Of a stretch of 64,000 nucleotides of DNA, positions 21,385 through 35,300 are shown piece by piece (position 1 is the first letter of the stretch; each line of letters begins with the position of its first letter). Source of the DNA: Romanomermis culicivorax (taxonomy: Eukaryota; Nematoda; Enoplea; Mermithida; Mermithidae). Made by a program: the position numbers and the translations under genes. Below the pieces are notes generated by a model that ran no database searches, had not been told where the DNA came from, and saw only the letters and a list, made by a program, of their open reading frames with translations. The stretch is from positions 62,001-126,000 of the forward strand of contig CAWUHX010000303.1 of NCBI GenBank assembly GCA_963922205.1, read 5' to 3'.

Positions 21385-22930
21385 ATGTGGCAGATGAAGC
21401 TTCTCATACTTTTGTCTCTATTTTGTTGCGCTTCCATAGCTAACAACATACAACGACATGCATTGGAGACTACTGATGGAGAAAAAACTAAAGAAGCTAT
21501 CCGATTGTGGATTTTCCATAAACCTATGCAGTTGATGCTCAGTGAACCAAGGATTTCAGAGTCTGATTTACAGAACGGAAAACAATTGATGGATAGAGTT
21601 CGAATTTGTGAGCCTGTATTCGAGACAGGTTTGATATACAATTCTACTATTGGCAAAACTGTGGTAAGAAGTCTTAGATGCCCAAGCCTAAGCCTGAGTT
21701 TATTCATTTGGAATATTTGTAAGAATGGGTGATCAGTGGGAATAGTCCACTAAATGTTGTATTTTTTGGATTTTTTCCCAAAAAACATAACGTGGGGGGG
21801 ATTTTCTACTTCATATATGTGTTTTATTTGAAAATAAAAGGTCTTGGGAGCTCAGACCGGTTCCCCCCTCTTTAATCTGTGGGGTGAGAACAAGGAGGTA
21901 AAATTGGTAAGAGGATTTTTTGGGCAGGAGAGATAGCCAGTGTTTGACCTTAAGGCCAGTGCTTCCCTGCGCCTGTCTTAAACCTTGAAATGACTCCTCA
22001 CTAAAATCCAGAGCGGACTAAAACTAGCCAGACTAGGTAACACACATTTGGACACAGATAAGACAATTTTCTAACTAAATATTTATTTACAGACTTACCT
22101 CCTTAAATCGCCCCATTCACAATAAAACGTTTTTCATATAATATAGCAGTATATGGGCGAAAATCAATAATAAAACATAGACATCAACGTGAGAGAATAA
22201 TAATAATATCCACAAACTAATTTACAAAATCATGTTCTACAGTAAGGACAGTGGCATCCAGTCGTAGCATAGTCGGACACATTTTACTTGCGGATATTTT
22301 CCAAAACTGACACGAGTGTGTCAAATTTCACACTACAACATATGGAGCTATTGTTCATTTTGTATATTTTTGCATAGAAAATGATGGACAAATTTCGCAG
22401 TGAACAATTAATTGACGACAATGTTTACACTGTAATGAGGGATACCTTGGGAGAAGTAACAAATTTCGACAAACGAATAGCCAGTTCTAGAGGCCAGTAC
22501 ATGATTACCGGCAATATTTTTGTAGTTGACACGACAATTGCTCAGCACGATCCCAAAAGCATCAGCTGGTCGTACACATTCTGTAAAGTGAAGGTCAAAG
22601 GACTGACAAGCCAGGAACAAAATGGTGAGCACCATGAACATTTCCTTCCCAATTTGAGTGTATAGTAGATTTGACATTGAAAATGCTGATTTTTTTGCAC
22701 TGAATTTGCAACTAAAAAAGCTTTTCTACACATTTTGACGCTTTTTAGTTTGGAAAAGTTACTCCGGCCTTGTTGATGACAAAGTTTATTATTCAGATTT
22801 AGCAAGGTATATGGCTTATATTCAACAAATACAATGGCTCCAAACAAGTGGACCATATTGCCAACTACTACTGGAGAAGTGTATAGCCTATGAGAAATAT
22901 TTGCCAACACATTTCCACATTCGATTTTAG
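21385..22930 (+). CDS. Secreted protein of unknown family, 3 exons
   Basis: Exons 21385-21663, 22378-22624 and 22749-22930 join in phases 0 and 1 at canonical GTAAGA...TTGCATAG and GGTGAGC...TTTTTAG sites. They give 235 residues ending at TAG. The ATG at 21394 is an equally good start, because MKLLILLSLFCCASIAN is a typical signal peptide. The mature chain has four cysteines (about 75, 162, 213, 220), room for two disulfides, and a Tyr-rich C-terminus. An ATTAAA at 23064 may be the polyadenylation signal. No transmembrane segment or known domain is seen, so the role is unknown. The frame is clean across all three exons while the introns are AT-rich, which supports a living gene. Confidence 0.7.
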
Positions 22931-23395
22931 ATTGAAAGCTACATACGTGTATGAGATTTTCCAATACCATATTGTCATATGAAGTTTATGTATTTACCAC
23001 ATTTTTATTTACATAAAATATTATTTCCTATTGGATATTGAATATTTTAACTGGATTTTTGTCATTAAATTAAAGTTTTTAGATATTTTTTGAAAAATTG
23101 TAAATTTTTCTTTTAATTTTAAATATTTTTTATACTTTTTTATGCATATTATTTATACACTTTGTCATCTGAAAGATTTCAAAGCTCTCTACATATAAAA
23201 CCCTAAAGCCTTGATATTTGAAGCACACGCAAGACTATTGGGTTTAAGGGCCCTATGATTTTATGCATAAAATGTTTTCAATATTTTGGAAATATGCAGA
23301 AATACTTTTACTTTAGACACAATTTTAATTGATTTCTTATGCTGGAAGATTAGATCTGGGATGCAAATAGGTTGGGCCAAAAAAATTTTTGCATG
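22931..23395. other. 3' flank, AT-rich
   Basis: Contains the ATTAAA at 23064-23069; otherwise no gene or repeat is seen. Confidence 0.35.
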
Positions 23396-23850
23396 TGTCA
23401 CGTGTCGCACGACTGTACATCACCCCTTCCTAACAATCCCAACACTGGCTCAGTAGTTCAAATGGAAGAACGCTGCACTATAGTCACAGAGACCCCGGTT
23501 CGAATCCCGGTTGAGCATTATTTTTCGAACAGTGTTTGGTGATGGTTATGATGGCAACGTGTTTATCCAATAGGTGACATGGCGAGGCTTGGATGGTCCC
23601 ACATTGGTGGGCTGCAGAACCTGCATCTTCAATGGACGAGGTCATCCTTCTTTCAAGGGGGGAATGTCATGTGTCCCACGACCGTACATCACCCCTTTGT
23701 AATAATCGCAACACTGGCTTGGTAGTTCAAATGAAAGAACGCTGCACTATAGTCACAGAGACCCAGGTTTGAATCCCGGACAGCATTATTTTTTGAACAG
23801 TGTTTGGCGATGGTTACAATGGCAACACGTTTATCCAATACATGACACAT
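23396..23850 (+). mobile_element. Dimeric tRNA-derived SINE
   Basis: Two head-to-tail units each contain a tRNA-like head (23448-23517 and 23717-23785) followed by AACAGTGTTTGG...ATGGCAAC. The heads have a pol III B box (GGTTCGAATCC in the first), a 6-bp acceptor-like stem in the first unit (GCTCAG/TTGAGC), a D-arm-like GTTC/GAAC and a T arm, but the anticodon stem is mismatched. The same dimer is present inverted at 55408-55856. Dispersed identical dimers argue for a SINE rather than tRNA genes. Confidence 0.7.
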
Positions 23851-23859
23851 GTGACCCCT

Positions 23860-24165
23860 GAGACCTCAAATTACCCAGCAATGGATCCAGACCTGGACCC
23901 AATATTCTCAAAATTTTGAACTTTGAAATTGACCCTGAACCAATATTCTTGAAATTTCGGACCTTGACCCAGACTTAGACCTAGACCCCGGCCCAGACCC
24001 AGGTAAACACCCCAACTTGGACCCTGACCTGGACCCGGACTATGACTTAGACTGACACCAGTACCCAGACTCAGGTGCAGACCTCTACGCAGACCCAGAC
24101 CCAGACCTGGAACTGGACCCAAATGCCAACACAGACCCTGAACTGGACATACACCTGGACCCAAT
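23860..24165. repeat. GACCCA/GACCTG hexamer-like array
   Basis: About 300 bp composed of imperfect GACCCAGACCTGG units. The minus-strand Gly/Leu-rich frame is a repeat artefact. Confidence 0.65.
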
Positions 24166-25860
24166 GTTTTGGAAACTTTGGATCTGATACATCTCTAATG
24201 ATCAGTTATAACCTATTACCTTGATTTGCATGATTTCCAGATTTTCAGAAAAAATGTAAATTGATTTTTTTAATTTTGGAAATGCTAATATTTGGATAAA
24301 TTTTTCTAATTTCAGCCACTGCTTGCACGTCTTTCCAGATTTATGCAAAAGTTTATATTATTTGCCCATACTAAAAAGTCCCCATTTTAAATTCAAGTGT
24401 TGCATTTCAGCAACTGATTGGTATACATCACTGCAGTCCTATTACTATGAAATACAGTACATCATAACTGTTTGTTAATTTTTGTGAATTATTTGCAAGT
24501 TTGCAGACAATATCAATCTATGCTCCAGCAACATTGAAATATCGATCTTACTGTATGTGAAAAGGTTATTGAGTTTTTTATTTCGATTGAGCCATCATTT
24601 TTTGCACTGTTCTTTTGCATACCAAATTTCATGAGAAAGGAATGATACTTAACTTTTTGAGAAATAAATTTAAAATCAAATAGTGTCTTCTGGGCTGTCA
24701 AACTAGTTTAATAAATCTACCAGTTACAGTCCTTAGATTGGTGAGTTAGTGCATTCCAAGTTTCAGCATCCGATAACCTTTGATGATTAAGGGAAGATCA
24801 TTGGATGCATGATTCAACACGCTCCACAGCCTAATCAGTCTCACTAGAATTTTTAGACATCATCATGGTTTCTTTAAGACAATCTGGTGTCTCTGAATCA
24901 AATTCCATGAAATTCCATAGACTTACTACTTCTGTTATTGCATAATTGTATTTTACAAACACAGTCTAGGTTTTTTTAACATTCATAAAGGAGGTTTTAC
25001 ATGGCCATGGGTGTTGTATGAGACTGACTTTTGGTGTTAATACAAACGGAGTTATGACAGTTCAACCACAAGCTAACAAACCAAGACCAACTTGTAGCTC
25101 TCTCTGGACACTGATAACTCACTAAGATAGTCCCTAAACCCCCAACGGAACAGCTTGGCATCTGTCACAGAAGTTTTCACCCTCATCTCCAGTTTCCTAA
25201 CCTCATGAGATTCTTCCCCTATGCCCACAAAACAAAACAAGTTACCCTGTTGAGCTTGTATTGGCTTCCAAGGTGACGAAGCCAATACAATACAAATATT
25301 GTAAAAGAATGATGGGGAATGCGAGGGGCAATAGAGTCTCACAAAAAACACATAATGAAATGTTTATCAAAAGCGCTTGAACATTGGCCACCAAACTCTA
25401 TGTAAATTTATCATTTCCGCCACTTAGGCTGTGTGTGGACATCTGTGCATGGAAGTTTGGATGTAGAAGACCTGCACCTACAGTAACCATAACAAAGGCA
25501 AAGCCTCAGGTCCACTATTGTTATGCACTCGGAGAGCTAGTCAGTCTTTTGATAGAAAGCACATTTTCATGTCTTTTTTCTCATTGCTAAATCTTGTCAT
25601 AGCTACAGTAGGACATTCTGTGTCTAAATTCTGTTTCTGTGGTTTTTGCTACAGTAAGACGTTTAGTGCATCTCATACTGACTGCCTCCTTATGCCACTA
25701 TGACCAATCAGAGACATTCTTTATAGAATAAATCTTTGTTTACTCTTTGTCTTTCACATTATAATAGAATCACCAATTAACTTAATCAATAAATTAAAAA
25801 ATGACAAGAATAGAGAGATAAATTGATGATTAAATTAATGTTCAAATCAATGATAATATA
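24166..25860. other. Intergenic, no supported gene
   Basis: About 1.7 kb of unique-looking AT-rich DNA. Several frames of 60-92 codons exist but none has a signal peptide, domain or credible splice partners. Confidence 0.4.
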
Positions 25861-25869
25861 TTTTGATAT

Positions 25870-26247
25870 CAAATATTGGAAAAAGGATTATTTTTTAACT
25901 TGAACATAACATGCAATGTCTGCTGCTGCACTTTACATATCTATACTGAAAAGTGAATAGCATATGTGCAGGGAAGCCAATTTTAGGCATACTCAATAAC
26001 ATCATTATTTGTTTGCACAATTAATGAACTATCTATGGAATGTACGCATTTAGTTCCAAAGATTATCAAAATTATGTTGCTTACTCCCAACGAGATGTTT
26101 TGATAAAATGTTATGCTAGAACTTCAAATAAGCTGTAGATCAAAAATGAAAACATGTTTTCGATTATAGAACATATAAATAATACTTCTTCATAACAACT
26201 TTCAGTTTTCGGTGTAATTTTTTATTTATTTTATTCTCTCGAGGATT
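25870..26247 (+). promoter_or_regulatory. Promoter and 5' flank of the Ig gene (conserved with 62690-63040)
   Basis: A TATA box (TATAAATA, 26174-26181) lies 30 bases before an initiator TTCAGT (A at 26204), followed by a short leader to the ATG at 26248. The same TATA/initiator arrangement and blocks such as ACATATCTATACTGA and GATAAAATGTTATG recur upstream of the second signal-peptide exon at 63041, so the region has been duplicated with the gene. Confidence 0.65.
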
Positions 26248-26302
26248 ATGGAATATTTACTATTGTTGATATGCTTAACGTTTCATTTCATGGTTAAAGC
26301 AG
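26248..26302 (+). CDS. Exon 1: signal peptide
   Basis: MEYLLLLICLTFHFMVKA followed by one base of a Gly codon; donor GTAAGC at 26303. It has the same length and phase as the paralogous exon at 63041-63095. Confidence 0.8.
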
Positions 26303-29300
26303 GTAAGCTCCTTCTTAATTAAACCAAACCTCAATTCACATTAAATATCATAAATGGAATGTTTTATTCACTTTCAAATTTTCAGAAAATTTTCAAAATT
26401 TTGTTGATATCAAAATTTTTTTTTAATGAAAATAAAATGAAATTTTCGGAGTGGAAATAAGTTTGAAAAATAGGGTGTATCCAGGAGTCGAACTGTTGAG
26501 GCAATCTTTTCCCACTGCTTGGGGCTTCAGTAAAAGTTAGGCTCGGTCTGGGACTTGAACCCGTGACCTTGGAGCTACTGTCTGCATACTAACTAACTGA
26601 GCCAACCGAGCAACAGGAAAGGTGCTCTCTTTTTTGCAACAATTCGTAGTTGAGATGATTGCTGTGACCACTCTCAACAGAACCTCAGTTACCAGCATTC
26701 CGGCCCGATGTCCTCACCACTAGATCACCACACCACAAGGTGAACCTAGACTAAGGTGCTCCCCTTGGCTACAATTTTTTACCATACAACTCCAATACTT
26801 GATGGTCATGAACCTAAGACCTTTGGCAAGTAGCAGCATACCTGCTGCTTTTAACTGCTGACTTTTTAGAAAATGAAGATTATATGGAATTTTTAATTAT
26901 GTGGAATTTTTTGGATTGCATGTGGTGTTGACTCCTGGCTACTCCCTATTTTTCAAATTTATTTTCAATCCAAAAATTCCATATTATTTTCATTTTCTAA
27001 GAAGTCAGCAACTTTATTGGTCAGTGGTTCAAAGTAGCAGGAATGCTTCTACTTGCCGAAGGTCGTAGGTTTACAACCACCAAGAATGGGAATTGTATCC
27101 TAAAAATTGTAGCAAATGGAAGCACATTAATCTGGCTTCACCTCATGGTGTGGTGGTGTGGTGGTGAGAACATCACCCCGGAATGCTGGTAACCCTGGTT
27201 CTACTCCTGGCTACACTTTATTTTTCACGTTTTAAATTCAAATTTAAGAAGTGTGATTTGTGTACTGGAAGACAGCCTGATCTACAAAAAAATTACTGTA
27301 TTTTCAGTATGAAACAGACATTTTTGTCGTTTTTCTCCGAAAATCAAATTTTTTTATGAAAAATCTACATTTCATTCAATTCCACATGCAAAATGACCCC
27401 GTCTCCATTTGTATCGCCTGCAGAACCATCTACCTTAGTCAATTAACTTTGAAAGTTTCTGTCCTGTGCATTTATGCATAGAATCTGAAGCAAATTGCCC
27501 AGCATATTCATCATGAAGATGAAATAATGATTGAAAGATGCTGTTAATTCTGATTGGTTTGACTAAAACAAACTATTAGAATAAAACAGAAGTATCATTA
27601 TTGAAGTTGGTAAACCTTGGGTGTACTTTTTTCCCAATGCTGCTGCACACTGCACCACATATCCCCTTGTTGTTCATAATATAGCCTGAAAGATTTTTTA
27701 TTTTAAAGGAACCAATCAATTATTTGAATATGAATCGTACACATGTAATGCAAAGGCAGTTCGTAAAAATATTGTGATCAACCCTGGCAGAATAATCGAA
27801 TTGCGATGTGAAATTTCGCGTCTCATACCAAATGCCACAGTAAACTGGCAGAAGTATGGTGCATCATTGCTGAGTAAATATGAAGATGAAAGAATAAGGG
27901 TTGGTTACACAATGCTGAAATCATTGTAAAATATACAATTTCTCTTCACATTTTGCAGGTCGATGGATCAAGACTAATAATAAGTCATGCAAACTATGCG
28001 GATGCTGGTTCCTATGAATGTGACACAAATAACGGGATTTTATTTGCATCTCAATCATTTAGTGTTAAAATCATATGTATGTGACTCAATACTATTGAGG
28101 ACTTTTGATAGGAAGGGAGAAATCAATATTTTAGATACACTGCCAAAAAATGCAATCCTGTAGATTAACTCATTTTTCCTGTCTGCTTTTTGCCCTGTAC
28201 AGCTGCATAAAAATGGTGAAATGCTTTATTATAACTAGAGCACGGATTCTTAAGTGCAAAAAAAGTCCTAATTAAGTGCAAAAAAATAGCAAATTAAGTG
28301 CACAGGTAAGTGCAAAAAAACCAATTTTACACTAATTTTTGGCCTTAATAAATTGCAATAAGACGTTTTAATGGCAGCAAACTGTCAAGTTTAGTTGAAA
28401 AGAAACTTATTAAACATAACAATATTTGTCATTTCAATATTTTCAAATGTTAAGCTTTGACGGCGATCAGACAATATTAATTTATATTGAGAAAACAAAC
28501 GCTCTATGTCTACGTCGTGAACAACGTTTTAAATTTAAATTCTGGATTGGAGTCAGAAACAAACCATTGAAGATCAGGATTTCAGCCCAGACTGCTTGTA
28601 TATTTTTTGCGGGCAAATCTATTCAAAAAATCAGATGCATCACTGAAAATTTTCCACTGTTGATCTTTCATTAAACCTCATTTTTCAAGTTTTTAACTAT
28701 GTTTCTTCAAGTTTTTAACTAAAAACGTTTTTAACTTTTAAGAAGTTAAAAATAGTTTAAAAGTTTTTAACTTAAAAAAAGGTTTTTAACTTTGAAAAAG
28801 TTAAAACTAGTTAAGAACATGTTTTTTCAAGTTTTTAATTAAAAACTATGCATTTAGGTGCAACTTTTACAAAATGTTTAAATAAAGTGCAATTAAGTGC
28901 AAGACCCCCAAATTAAGTGCAATTAAGTGCTTTTAATTAGCATTCTTTTGCATCAGACACCATGGATAATTGCATTTCTAAGCATGGGAAGTATATTCCA
29001 TCAAAACGAAAGATTAAGTGCAGCACTTAAAAATCCGTGCTCTAATTATAACACACGATAACACAGTATATAACACAACAATACAACATATGTAACAGAA
29101 CAATATGGATGAGCAACATTTTGGCACTAGTCCTACTACCTTCCTCAGGCTTTCTACTTTTTACCAAAGTTTGACTGGAGCGAGGTTTTGAACTGTGAAT
29201 TTTGAGGTTGTGAGTCAAAAGCACTATCCACTGGGCCATCTGGGCCAATTTTCATATGGCTAGATTTTCTATATATGTTGGCCAATTGGGTCTGTGCATT

Positions 29301-32300
29301 TAGGCATACCCTTTAAAATGGTCCCTTCTTCTTTCCTTATCTTCAAAGGATATAATTTTCTTTGCACCTAAAAGCAAAAGGGCACATTGTAATAATTATC
29401 AAAAGACACAAAGGCAGTGATCAGTAAGATTTTAATGGTCCATTACAATAGCTCCCAAAAGCAGAAAGCTTGGCATTCTCTTCACTTTTTCACTTCCAGC
29501 AATATTCCATGCAATTGAAGGCAGTAGTGTCACATTTGATTATATTCCATGCAATTGAAGGCAGTAGTGTCACATTTGCGAAATCTTGGGAATCATTCAT
29601 TTTGAAGTTGCTAAGCAGAATTTTAATGCAAGTTTTTAGATTTTTGAAATATTCACTGATTAAATATGTAGACCTCAGATTACTCAGCATCTTTATGTGA
29701 CTTTTTGTGTAAAGGAGGCAATTGGGCAGAAAATGTGGTATACTAGTTTTACAAGGTTGTGATTTATGACATCATCAATTTAACAATTAATGCTTTGAAT
29801 CCTCTTTTATTAGGGGATAAAATAGCATATGTCATATCTCTGCACAGTGAATTTACAGCCGGATTAATTTTGTCATGTTGTAGCAGTTTAAAATAATAAC
29901 TCAAAATCTTGTTTTCTCAAGTGTTTGAGTGACAGTAATCAAAAATATTTTAAATATCATAAAATCCATAGGTGTATCCAAAAGGAAAATTTTGCACTAC
30001 TAAAAAATTTAATGAATAATGTTGGAAAAGGAATCTTTAAATTTGATTCCAACATAGAAAAAATATGTTATTTCGAGTCATGATTCATGATATAAATTTT
30101 TTTGCAGCTAAACCCCAAGTGAGTGTCCGTGTGCAAGGAACAGCCTCAAAATGGAGGCGTGAACCCTTCCATCTAGTATGTGATGTTTTGAACTTGGATG
30201 ACCTGGTCATGTACTACAAGTGGTACAAAAATGGTATTATTATAGATAATGTAAGTGAAATTGAATAAAGTGTGGTTCCTATTCAGTATTTGTCAGTACT
30301 CTTTTTCAGGTAGAATCCAAAACCCTTCATGTCTATGATGCTTCCAACAATGATGCTGGCAACTATAGTTGTGAGATAAAGTACTTTGGTAGTGTAATCA
30401 AGTCATCAGAACTCCAAATTACTGTACATGGTGAGCTTTTGTGAGCCATATGTATCATATATAATATCAACTCCTCTGCAGCTAAACCAGAACTTCGAGT
30501 CATTCTGCGAGAAAAAGATTCATCATCGAGGGATGAGTCTCTCGAACTTTTATGTGATGCTTCGGGTGTGGACACAAAAGTCATGTATTACAAATGGTAC
30601 AAGGATGGCATTATTATAGATAATGTAAATGAAATTACGCATATGGTGAGTTTTAATTCTCAGGTGTCAACATTCCTTTTTAGGCAGAATCCACAAATTA
30701 CTACATTTATGACGCTTCATTAGATGGCACAGGCAACTATAGTTGTGAGATGAAATATCTTGATAGCATATTCAAATCATCAGAACTGAAAATCACTGTA
30801 CAAGGTGAGTTTATCAAATCATGTGAACTTCAGAGTTTTGAAGATTGTTAGTAAATCAAATATGTGATGTAAAAGAAATCTGCTTTTTCATCAAACTCAT
30901 GATAATGCAAGGAGCCCAAATTGGTTTTGAGGATTATGACAATTTCAGAAAAAGCTTTAGGGAGGGTTCTGAAATATGTATGCAATATTTACGTGAAATT
31001 AAAATTCTTAAAAAAACACGGAAAACTATATCGAAAAGTGACCAATATTGTATCTTGAAATGATGGAATATTGTCTCTTGAGCTACATTATCAATTTTTG
31101 TGCAGCTAAACCCCAACTTCGTGTCCTTGCACAAGGAACAACTTTACCATGGGAGGGCCAGTCTCTCCATCTATCATGTGATGATTCAAAATTGGAAGAT
31201 CCAGTCACATATCGCAAATGGTACAAGGATGGTATTATTATAGATGGTGTAAGTTGAATTTGACAGATTTTGTTCCTTAATTCTCAAGCGTCAGCAGCTT
31301 TTTCAGATAGAATCAAGAAATCTCAATGTATATGATGTCTCAGTGGAGGATACTGGAAACTATAGTTGCGAGATAGCATATTTTGATAGTGTATTTATAT
31401 CTGCAGAGCTTCGAATCACTGTGCGTGGTAAGTTTATCAAATTACGTAAAGTTCTGAGATTTGGGAATTGTTAAGCTGAAGCCAATTCTTTGAGATGGAA
31501 AAACTTTGTCATCAACAAATCAAAAAAAAATTTTTCACAATGGTTCAAAATGCTATGTAGTTTTTTATACAATGCCTGGTAGACAAAACATTTATAACAA
31601 ACACACGCTCCAAAAGTCTATGGGTTGGAGTTATGAAAATTTCATAAAGAACATTTTCAGGGGTCTGAAATACATATGAACCACTCCAGTGGAAGTTTCG
31701 CCCTAGCTTGAATGTCACATTGAAGTTTAAATCAAAAACATACCTTACACATTCAACTTGCTGGGTATTCAATAGTTGCTGAGGTTGGTATTCGAATATC
31801 TGGATTTTTAAGAATTTCCAATTTAGAATTTTACTTCAATGTCATCATTACAAAAGGTTTTTTAAACACTGTCTTATGTTTAAGCTTGTTTCAAGAACAT
31901 TCAAAATGAGAATGCAAAATCAGTTGAAAATGTAACAATAATTTAAATGTTATAGTGAGCGTTAGATCTGTTAGAAATCATCCAAAAAGCTTTTTTATAC
32001 AAGTGGTCTTCATGAAATGTGAACTTGTACACTTATACTTACGACATATCCTGAGTAAAGAAAATTATTAATCATATTTATGCAAATTTAAAACTACAGC
32101 TGGTTTACAGGCATGCATGTTTAATATCAAAATATTACTAGGGTTTAATTAGCCTAACATGAGATATTTAAGAATTTACACATTGGCACACTTTGGCACC
32201 AGTCAATCAAGCACCATATGTCATATCTGTGAATGTTACATTTTATCATGTTTTAGTATTTGACAGTAAAGATCTACAAGATTATTGGTTTCCTGATGGT

Positions 32301-35300
32301 TTAGCAGAGTAACCTTTGTTATTTGTCATGTCTGAAAATTCATTGCCAATCAAACTCTCATTTGAAGGAATGAAATAAAATACTGAACAAATGTCCTAAA
32401 ATCAATTGTATAATGTAGAAATTTTGAAAACTGCTGAAAATTATGTTTAGAAGAACACAATATTAATCTTCTCATATATGAAAAATGATGTCTTGAGCCA
32501 TTAAAGATATTAGTTGTTTGCAGCCAAACCCCAGCTTCATGTGCTTGCGCATGAAACTATTTCACCGTGGGGGGACGAATCTCTCAATCTATCATGTAAT
32601 GTTTCAAATTTGGATGATTCAATCACGTATTACAAATGGTACAAGGATGGTATTATTATAGATAGTGTGAGCAGAATTGAATCAATTGTCATTCTTAATT
32701 CACTAGTCTCAGGCATTGCTTTTTAGACAGCATCCAGAATTCACAATATAAATCATGCTTCTGTGGATGATAGTTGCAAGTATAGCTGTGAGATAAAGTA
32801 TTTTGATCATGAATTCAAATCGTCAGAGCTAAGAATCACTGTAAAAATGAGTTTATGCAATTACATACACTTTAGATATTGGGGTATCATTCCACTACAA
32901 ATGAAGTTTTTGAAATGAAACATGTGTTTCTGATAAATAGATACAAATAACTTGTCACTGTCTCCCAAAAACTTTTGTGTTTTCTCTTCAATTAATGGCA
33001 GTGTATGGATTCGAAAATGTTCTGAGTTTTGGACATTACAATTTTAGGAACAGCTTTTTGGTGGATCAAAAATATCTAAGTAACATCTCAGTGAGAATAA
33101 ACTACTTGAAAAAATGTAAAAAAATTATCAAATGGTAATCCTTGAATAATTCAAGATGGTCTCTTGAACAATTAGATGATACAAGTTTTTTTGCAGCTAA
33201 ACCCAGTCTATATGTCCTTGTGCAAGAAACTACTTCGCCATGGAGAGGCGAGCCTTTCAAATTATTATGTGATGTTCGGAACATAGACTACCCAGTTTCA
33301 TATTATGAATGGTACAAAAATGGGATTATCGTGGATTACGTAAGTGAAATCCAATAGATTTTGATTCCTAATTGCCCGAAGTCAGCATTATTTCTCAGGA
33401 CGGGTCTAGTATTTATGAGACATATGGTGCCACAATGGATGATACTGGCAACTATAGTTGTGAAATACAGTATCTTGGTAATGTATTCACATCACCAGGG
33501 TTGCAAATCACTGTACAAGGTGAGTCCACCATATAATGTGAAGTTAGGAATCAAGAAAGTGTTCTCCTCAAAATCACTCCTCTGCAATGAAAACCTTTCA
33601 TACTCAAAAGTTTCAAAGTAATCTGAGCGTATGATCCCAGAAATGTATGGGCTTTTTTTTTGTTAAACCTATGCTGATGTATAAACAGAAAATGATTTGT
33701 GTTGAGATTTTGACTACTTGAGAAATATCTTTTAGGAGGATTTGAAAAATATGAGTAACTATGAAGAAACGAAACTACTTGAAAAGTTTTGAGAAATCCT
33801 TGAACATTAATCCTTAAATAGATAGAAGATGGCTCCTTGACTGATATATCAGTTTTTATTCAGCTAAACCGCAACTTCGTGTAATTATGCAAGACACTCA
33901 TTTTCTATGGGAAGACCAGTCGCTCCATTTATCATGTGATGTTCTCTATTTGGAAAATCCAGTTACGTACTACAAATGGTACAAGGATGGTATTATTGTC
34001 CATGGTGTAAGTTGAATTGGACAGATTTTGTTCCTTAACTCTCAAGTGTCAGCATGTTTTTTCAGATGTTATCTAGTACCTATGATGTATATGATGCTTC
34101 AATAGATGATAATGGCAGCTACAGTTGTGAGATAGAGCATTTTAATATGGTATTCAAATCACCAGAGCTGGAAATTACAGTAAAAGGTGAGTTCATCAAA
34201 TAGTCTAAATATAACAAATTTGGAAGTGGTATTGGTTAAATTTGCCGCCTTGAGATGAATACACTACCAGGTGAAACTAACCCTCAAAAATTAACATCCG
34301 AGACGAATCCTGGAGGCGTTCAGGTCGCCTCTAGAACACATCTCTTTCAGCAGCACAAAGAAAACTTTCATCTTTCTAAATAATTGACATTAATGCAATA
34401 CCTGTCAATCATAGTTTTTTCATAATGTATAGTGGATATGCACTTTGTTTTTACGTACAGTATGACAACAGTTGACCTTTCATTTATATTGTCGTGCGTG
34501 AAAATTAAGAATAGACAATGGAACACAAAGCTGTGTAGTTTGACGATTTATCGGGCGTTTTAGAAGAGACATACGGAACGTAGAAGAGCATGTAGAATGC
34601 TAGAAACGGAACACTCGCAGTGTTTTACGAAATCAACGAACGATAATCGTATGCAGGAGATTGACGGGCTCGTAGAGAGCGCTGTGTCAATTTAACCAGG
34701 GATCTTCGCTCAGGTCGTCAAAGGTTTTCGGATGCTGAAACTCGGGCCATGCAATCTTAACTGCTAGGAGTTTCACCTGAATACTCAAACTATTTTCCAA
34801 ATAGTTTGACTCAATCTAGAACATACTTTCTCCACACAATTTACTAATGTACAAATCGCTGCCTCGCATTCTCCAGATAAACAAGAAAACACGACCCTCT
34901 GGCTACAGTACAAAACAACTCTAATGAAAAACATTTTCATAATTTCTTCACATCGTAGCCACGCCTCTCCGCAGGTCTTGTCACGATCTTTCTCTCTCAA
35001 ACTTGCCGATCGTTTCTTAAAAACAGCATGAGCTTTACAAATATGCCAAATCGCTCCACAACAATATCTGGTAAATAATGTGTGCTTTCTATAGGAAGGT
35101 AAGAAGGAAGCATCAACTAAATTCTACAGCTTTGTGTGATGCAGGCACATGGTCTTTCAATTTTATTGTCGGTATAGTGTGCTGATTACATCCTGGGTGC
35201 ATCCCAGATGCTTCAGGATGTGTCCTGGATGTGACTGGCATAGACGGTTAGTTTTGCCTGGTAGTGTATTGCTGTGATTAATAGATTCACAACAACTTGT

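Noticed and set aside
23448-23517. Functional tRNA gene
   Set aside because: Mismatched anticodon stem, and the same dimer is dispersed at 55.4 kb with identical flanks, so a SINE is more likely.
28426-28674. 82-codon ORF in the Ig gene's second large intron
   Set aside because: Lies wholly inside the hAT-like element and has no recognisable domain.
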